Assembly: GCA_015520535.1 (NCBI GenBank)
Contig: WAPZ01000826.1
Location: 1 to 10,518, forward strand
DNA: 10,518 nucleotides
Reading direction: 5' to 3'
From: Candidatus Heimdallarchaeota archaeon
GTDB lineage: Archaea > Asgardarchaeota > Heimdallarchaeia > Hodarchaeales > S146-22
Every line of letters begins with the position of its first letter. Position 1 is the stretch's first letter. Below the pieces are notes generated by a model that was not told where the DNA came from, searched no databases, and saw only the letters and a list, made by a program, of their open reading frames with translations. Position numbers and translations under genes: made by a program. Below, in pieces: positions 7,199 to 10,518 of the stretch.

Positions 7199-9034
7199 TT
7201 AGAGAAATCCCGCTTTAATATATTTTTTTTCTGCAATATATGGGGTTATAAAGTAATATGTGAATAATGATTGCAGGAAAGCTTGTGGTTCCACGGACAG
7301 ATGTCTAGTTACCAACTCATCAAAGTGTTCTAGTTCCATTTCGACATTTGAAATCCATGCCAAAATACCAAGTTGAACGTAAATTATGGTTATTGGTATT
7401 GCAAAAACTAAAGCGACCAGAGGAAAGTAGAAACTGAGAATACTAAATACGGTGACTGCAGAAAAAACATGTAAAACGACGTAGACAAGGATTGTTGCGG
7501 TCATACTAATTCCAAACAAGTCGAAAAAACGAAAGACAATGTGTAATCCCTTGCGACTGAGGGTTAGATATAATTCATCATTTATTTTATAATATAAGAG
7601 GTCATGGAAGGAATTTTTCAGAAAAATGTGTGGTAACGCTTTTCTATTTCTAGTAAGTGTGTCTGTTATCTTGGGTTTGATAAAAAGGAAATAGAACACA
7701 AGGTAAAGTGATGAAAGCATAAGTGCACCAACGGCAGAAACAAGGAGTTTTGAGTTAGCAAGCGTCACGGGGAGTCTTAAATCTATAATGAGTATTTTTG
7801 CCATTACGGCGCCAAATCCAATGGTAGAGATGTAAGAAAACCAGAGTATAAAGAAAAAAATCATGTAATTATTTTGCTGAAAAAGGTTAAGTCTCAAAAG
7901 GAAATTTAATTTAAATGGTCGGATTTGAAATCTTTGTTGATTCTTTAATTCTTTAGTATACTCCGTAAAGAACTTTTTTAGCGCAGTAAAATTCATCGCT
8001 GTGGTCACAGAAGAGGAGGACTTGTTACTATTCATCATTTTTTCAAGGAAAAATAACGGTGTTTCTTGTGGTAACGAATCTACCGCCTCTAGGATATAGG
8101 TATAAAACCATCGTTGAAACACATTATAGTCGTTTATGTGTTTTACTTGAAGCATGACGATAAAAAACAACCCAAGGAGTAATACTAGTTTAGAGAACCC
8201 AACTACACTTGAAAGATTAAAATTCAAGTCATATAAGATAATACTGATGCTTGCGGCAGCATTAAAGACACATAAAAGTAAAATGATGATTTCAAATCCT
8301 ATTTGCTTATCAATTTGGTTCCAAATATAATTTTTTCGTGTCCGGATGCGAACAATCCAGTAAAAGATGATGCTTAAGGAGAAGCTAAGGGTAGCCGAAA
8401 TAGCCACTGCCATTAAAGTGAAAAACTGTTTTTGTGTAACTGTTAAGAACACGTTAGTTTCTTTGAGTGTATTATATAGAGTTTGTGTGGCAATTAGCAG
8501 TAGTAGCAGAAAACTAGCAATAGCATAGGCAACGTGCTTGTAATTGGTTGAAGGTAACATTAAATACTCGAAAAGCTTCATAAGATTTGTTTTTTTAGTT
8601 TTTTGAAGTGCATGATGCTTAAATTTCAATGGAAGTGTGATTTTTTCTTGTAATTTGGAAAAATAATAACTGCTTAATAAGAATTCTACTCTTTTAAGCC
8701 CTAAAAAAGTAAACGTAAGGATCTGGTTGTCATGATACGCAATGAGACTATTATCTTCCCAAAAATCAAAGGCTTGAATTATCTCCGTCACGGTCCAATC
8801 GAATTCCATGGCTAAAACAGACAACTCAGTGGAATTTGTGTATTTAATTATCTCATCTGCATATTTAAAAAACTCTTTTTGCCACGACTTCGCTTCAATA
8901 TCGGCTTGATGGATGGTTTTTTTATTGTAAAGCATAAAAAGCGCCAAAAAAAGGATGTCTCGGCGGTAAGTTTTCAAGGTAGGGTTATAAGTCAGGATGT
9001 TTTGGAACGTGCTCGACTTATGCCTTGCATTCAT
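7199..9034 (-). CDS. Polytopic membrane protein with possible N-terminal winged-helix domain
   Basis: I do not recognise the family of this 611-residue protein (from ATG 9034). Residues ~65-120 look like a winged helix: an ELSVLAMEFDWTVTEIIQAF helix-turn-helix, then FWEDNSLIAYHDNQI and a TFLGLKRVEFLL helix. Eight hydrophobic helices follow in two groups of four, at about 168-188, 203-229, 247-269, 275-298, 388-418, 426-450, 500-525 and 526-562. A soluble loop of ~85 residues (302-387) separates the groups, and a second of ~45 residues separates helices 6 and 7. The tail is short and soluble. No transporter, ATPase or kinase motif is visible. GTG 9049 is an alternative start, but a TATA-like element near 9078-9085 would place transcription initiation near 9055, which favours ATG 9034. 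The winged-helix call is my inference from sequence pattern; the domain could instead mediate protein contacts. Confidence 0.75.
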   Translation of the reverse strand: MNARHKSSTFQNILTYNPTLKTYRRDILFLALFMLYNKKTIHQADIEAKSWQKEFFKYADEIIKYTNSTELSVLAMEFDWTVTEIIQAFDFWEDNSLIAYHDNQILTFTFLGLKRVEFLLSSYYFSKLQEKITLPLKFKHHALQKTKKTNLMKLFEYLMLPSTNYKHVAYAIASFLLLLLIATQTLYNTLKETNVFLTVTQKQFFTLMAVAISATLSFSLSIIFYWIVRIRTRKNYIWNQIDKQIGFEIIILLLCVFNAAASISIILYDLNFNLSSVVGFSKLVLLLGLFFIVMLQVKHINDYNVFQRWFYTYILEAVDSLPQETPLFFLEKMMNSNKSSSSVTTAMNFTALKKFFTEYTKELKNQQRFQIRPFKLNFLLRLNLFQQNNYMIFFFILWFSYISTIGFGAVMAKILIIDLRLPVTLANSKLLVSAVGALMLSSLYLVFYFLFIKPKITDTLTRNRKALPHIFLKNSFHDLLYYKINDELYLTLSRKGLHIVFRFFDLFGISMTATILVYVVLHVFSAVTVFSILSFYFPLVALVFAIPITIIYVQLGILAWISNVEMELEHFDELVTRHLSVEPQAFLQSLFTYYFITPYIAEKKYIKAGFL

Positions 9035-9041
9035 TGTTTTC

Positions 9042-9051
9042 AGGTGCACCT
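9042..9051. repeat. Perfect 10-base palindrome at the start of the membrane protein gene
   Basis: AGGTGCACCT is a perfect palindrome just upstream of ATG 9034 and contains both the likely ribosome binding site and the alternative GTG start. It may be a regulator site or only a by-product of the AGGTG sequence. Confidence 0.4.
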
Positions 9052-9077
9052 TTTTTGTTTACTTTATCGTCTTTTTG

Positions 9078-9085
9078 TTTAAAAA
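9078..9085 (-). promoter_or_regulatory. Candidate TATA box for the membrane protein gene
   Basis: The minus strand reads TTTTTAAA here. Its spacing predicts transcription starting near 9055, about 20 bases before ATG 9034. It lies just after the end of the 177-residue gene, so the membrane protein probably has its own promoter. Confidence 0.35.
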
Positions 9086-9105
9086 CATGTTTAATCCGTG
9101 TGAAG

Positions 9106-9110
9106 AAAAA
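9106..9110 (-). terminator. U-tract after the 177-residue gene
   Basis: Five T's on the minus strand come ten bases after the TAG stop, embedded in a pyrimidine-rich stretch without a hairpin. This is plausible as an archaeal terminator separating the nucleotidyltransferase operon from the membrane protein gene. Confidence 0.25.
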
Positions 9111-9120
9111 GATTTTTAAA

Positions 9121-9654
9121 CTATTCAATGCGTTTTAATTCTTCTAAATAGTTTTTAACGTGAGTGAGCGAATTTTGAAATATTTCTAACCTTTTTAACG
9201 TGAGTTCTAAATAATGAATGAAGCATTCACGAAAAATGTCTGATATTCCCACTTCTAACCAAAAATCTTCTTCAATATATTCAATTCCTTTTTCCGTGAT
9301 GAAAATCCAGTTTTCCACAATAAGCGGGTCTTTAACCTCATTTCTATTAACGATTGTGCCATCTGGAAGAAGACTGGTGATTTCCACAAATTTTTCATTG
9401 AGTAATTTGCTTTTTCCGGACAAACTGGCTGAAAACGTAAATTCTGAACGTGCTTCTCTGCGACTGGCAAATTTTTCCGAATAAAGTGTCGAACGTTCTG
9501 ATAACAAACGACTAAGATAATCATAATCTTCTATTAGTTTAAACTGCTCTCTGACGCGGTGAACTAATAAAATGCACAAAATAAGATTTCTAGAATTTTG
9601 TATTCTTGAGTTAGAATTAAAAAGGTAAGTCTTAGTGTATGCTGGCGCACTCAA
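9121..9654 (-). CDS. Hypothetical protein with TTG start, downstream of the nucleotidyltransferase
   Basis: I do not recognise this 177-residue protein. The only plausible start is TTG at 9654, supported by GAGG eight bases upstream; there is no internal methionine to use instead. It begins 23 bases after the stop of the nucleotidyltransferase gene, so the two are probably cotranscribed. Residues ~22-50 form a helical hydrophobic-then-polar segment. Residues 57-115 are mixed and rich in charged residues, and NWIFITEKGIEYIEEDFW at 115-132 resembles the last strand and helix of a winged-helix domain. The C-terminal ~30 residues (LTLKRLEIFQNSLTHVKNYL onward) could form a coiled coil. The region from the first helix to the TEKG segment vaguely recalls archaeal winged-helix proteins of unknown function, but the resemblance is too weak for a name. 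No membrane helix, signal peptide or catalytic motif is evident. Confidence 0.6.
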   Translation of the reverse strand: MSAPAYTKTYLFNSNSRIQNSRNLILCILLVHRVREQFKLIEDYDYLSRLLSERSTLYSEKFASRREARSEFTFSASLSGKSKLLNEKFVEITSLLPDGTIVNRNEVKDPLIVENWIFITEKGIEYIEEDFWLEVGISDIFRECFIHYLELTLKRLEIFQNSLTHVKNYLEELKRIE

Positions 9655-9677
9655 AGTTTTTTCCTCAGATGCAAGTC

Positions 9678-10518
9678 TTAATCGACTTTTAACTGCTGGG
9701 TGATGCTTTTTTCATCTAAATAAAAAATTCTCTGTTCCCATAATTTTTTGAATCGGCTTAAATTTGTTTTGGGAAAAACTATAACATTTTTAAGCCGACA
9801 ATCAGCTGGAACGATTGCTTGAGATCCAATAATAACGTTTTCTTCTAATATTGCATTTTTAGAGATCTGTGCATCTTTTGCTACTAAAATATGTGGTGGT
9901 GCGGTATGTTGTTGCAAGGCATTCATATTATTACCAAATAAATCTGTAATATGTGAGAAATGATACCATTTTTTCGCAATACATCCTATTACGTTTTTTT
10001 CTTCCGCAATTACCTTCGAAAAAACCGTTTGTATTTCATATTCTCCTCTATTTGTTTTTTTCAACCATTTCATATACTTCATGAATGTTTTGTTGACAAT
10101 ATAAAAGGCACATGCGCTTATAGAACTGAGTATTTCTTCTGGTTTTGGCTTTTCAATAATTTGTTTGATTCGATTTTCAGAATCCAGCTCTACAGTCGAT
10201 AATTCATGAATTTCTTCGAGTGAAACTTTTTTGAGAGCAATCGTTAAAAAGCTCTCGGCGTTGTAATGCTCTTTTATCATTTTTTTGATGAATTCGGCGG
10301 GAAAAAGATTGTCACCAGCAAACAAAATCATCTTTTCACTTTGCTCAATGGCATGAGATAAACCGATTTTTAAGGCATGACCAAAACCCAATGGTTCTTC
10401 TTGGATTTTAAAATCAATTACAATGGAATTATCGTATTTTGCTAAAAAAAATTGCCGAAATTCAAGAAAAAAATCTTTTTTCTCGGGATTAATAATGATG
10501 ATAAAGCGTTTGACACCC
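9678..10518 (-). CDS. Sugar-1-phosphate nucleotidyltransferase with C-terminal left-handed beta-helix (5' end outside window)
   Basis: This is a partial nucleotidyltransferase that should activate a sugar-1-phosphate with an NTP (RmlA/GalU/GlmU-like). The frame is open to the right edge, so the start and the GGxGTRL nucleotide-binding loop lie beyond the window. Visible are EEPLGFGHALKIGL, the metal- and nucleotide-binding GDN (about 10308-10316), IIEKPKP near 10140-10160, an ACAFYIVN segment, and RGEYEIQT with a WYHFSHITD stretch, all in the order of the family. The last ~80 residues (PHILVAKDAQISKNAILEEN, then VIIGSQAIV) read as hexapeptide repeats of a short left-handed beta-helix. That is too short for the full acetyltransferase of bifunctional GlmU. 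The sugar and nucleotide specificity cannot be told. The 177-residue gene follows after 23 bases. Confidence 0.85.
   Translation of the reverse strand, partial: GVKRFIIIINPEKKDFFLEFRQFFLAKYDNSIVIDFKIQEEPLGFGHALKIGLSHAIEQSEKMILFAGDNLFPAEFIKKMIKEHYNAESFLTIALKKVSLEEIHELSTVELDSENRIKQIIEKPKPEEILSSISACAFYIVNKTFMKYMKWLKKTNRGEYEIQTVFSKVIAEEKNVIGCIAKKWYHFSHITDLFGNNMNALQQHTAPPHILVAKDAQISKNAILEENVIIGSQAIVPADCRLKNVIVFPKTNLSRFKKLWEQRIFYLDEKSITQQLKVD

Noticed and set aside
9218..9484. An 88-codon plus-strand frame opposite the 177-residue gene
   Set aside because: The minus-strand frame has a ribosome binding site and operon spacing; the antisense frame has neither.
1..10518. tRNA or rRNA genes, CRISPR arrays, insertion sequences
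   Set aside because: No cloverleaf-like segment, regularly spaced repeat, transposase motif or terminal inverted repeat was seen in the gaps or genes.

Overview
The window looks like a compact, AT-rich archaeal chromosome segment. Three things point to archaea: a small ribosomal protein of the eL13 (L13e) family, a UbiA-type prenyltransferase whose second motif resembles archaeal digeranylgeranylglyceryl phosphate synthases, and TATA-like promoters combined with GGTG/GAGGTG ribosome binding sites. eL13 is known from eukaryotes and from TACK/Asgard archaea but not from typical Euryarchaeota, so an Asgard or TACK lineage is most likely. I cannot name the genus.

Layout. Bases 29-3808 (+) hold a large Eco57I/TaqI-type N6-adenine DNA methyltransferase and, 18 bases later, the UbiA prenyltransferase. 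Bases 3809-3985 are a promoter region with two TATA candidates and an inverted repeat. It leads into a winged-helix regulator (3986-4657, +) whose C-terminal cysteine pattern resembles the Fe-S sensor SufR. Convergent to it is a two-gene minus-strand operon: a Nudix-PurM-like fusion (6808-5255), then an unrecognised 192-residue protein (5258-4680) joined by an ATGA stop/start overlap. eL13 (6950-7150, +) is divergent from that operon. A minus-strand membrane protein with eight predicted helices and a possible N-terminal winged helix follows (9034-7199). The right end is a second minus-strand pair: a sugar-phosphate nucleotidyltransferase cut by the window edge, then an unrecognised 177-residue protein with a TTG start.

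The genes do not form one obvious pathway. They cover DNA modification, membrane lipid synthesis, probable redox or Fe-S-linked regulation, nucleotide-linked metabolism, translation and surface-sugar activation. The least explained parts are the Nudix-PurM fusion with its coupled partner, the SufR-like regulator lacking one of SufR's four cysteines, and the winged-helix membrane protein. No tRNA, rRNA, CRISPR array, insertion sequence or phage gene was seen. Coding density is high, and every gap between genes is under about 180 bases.
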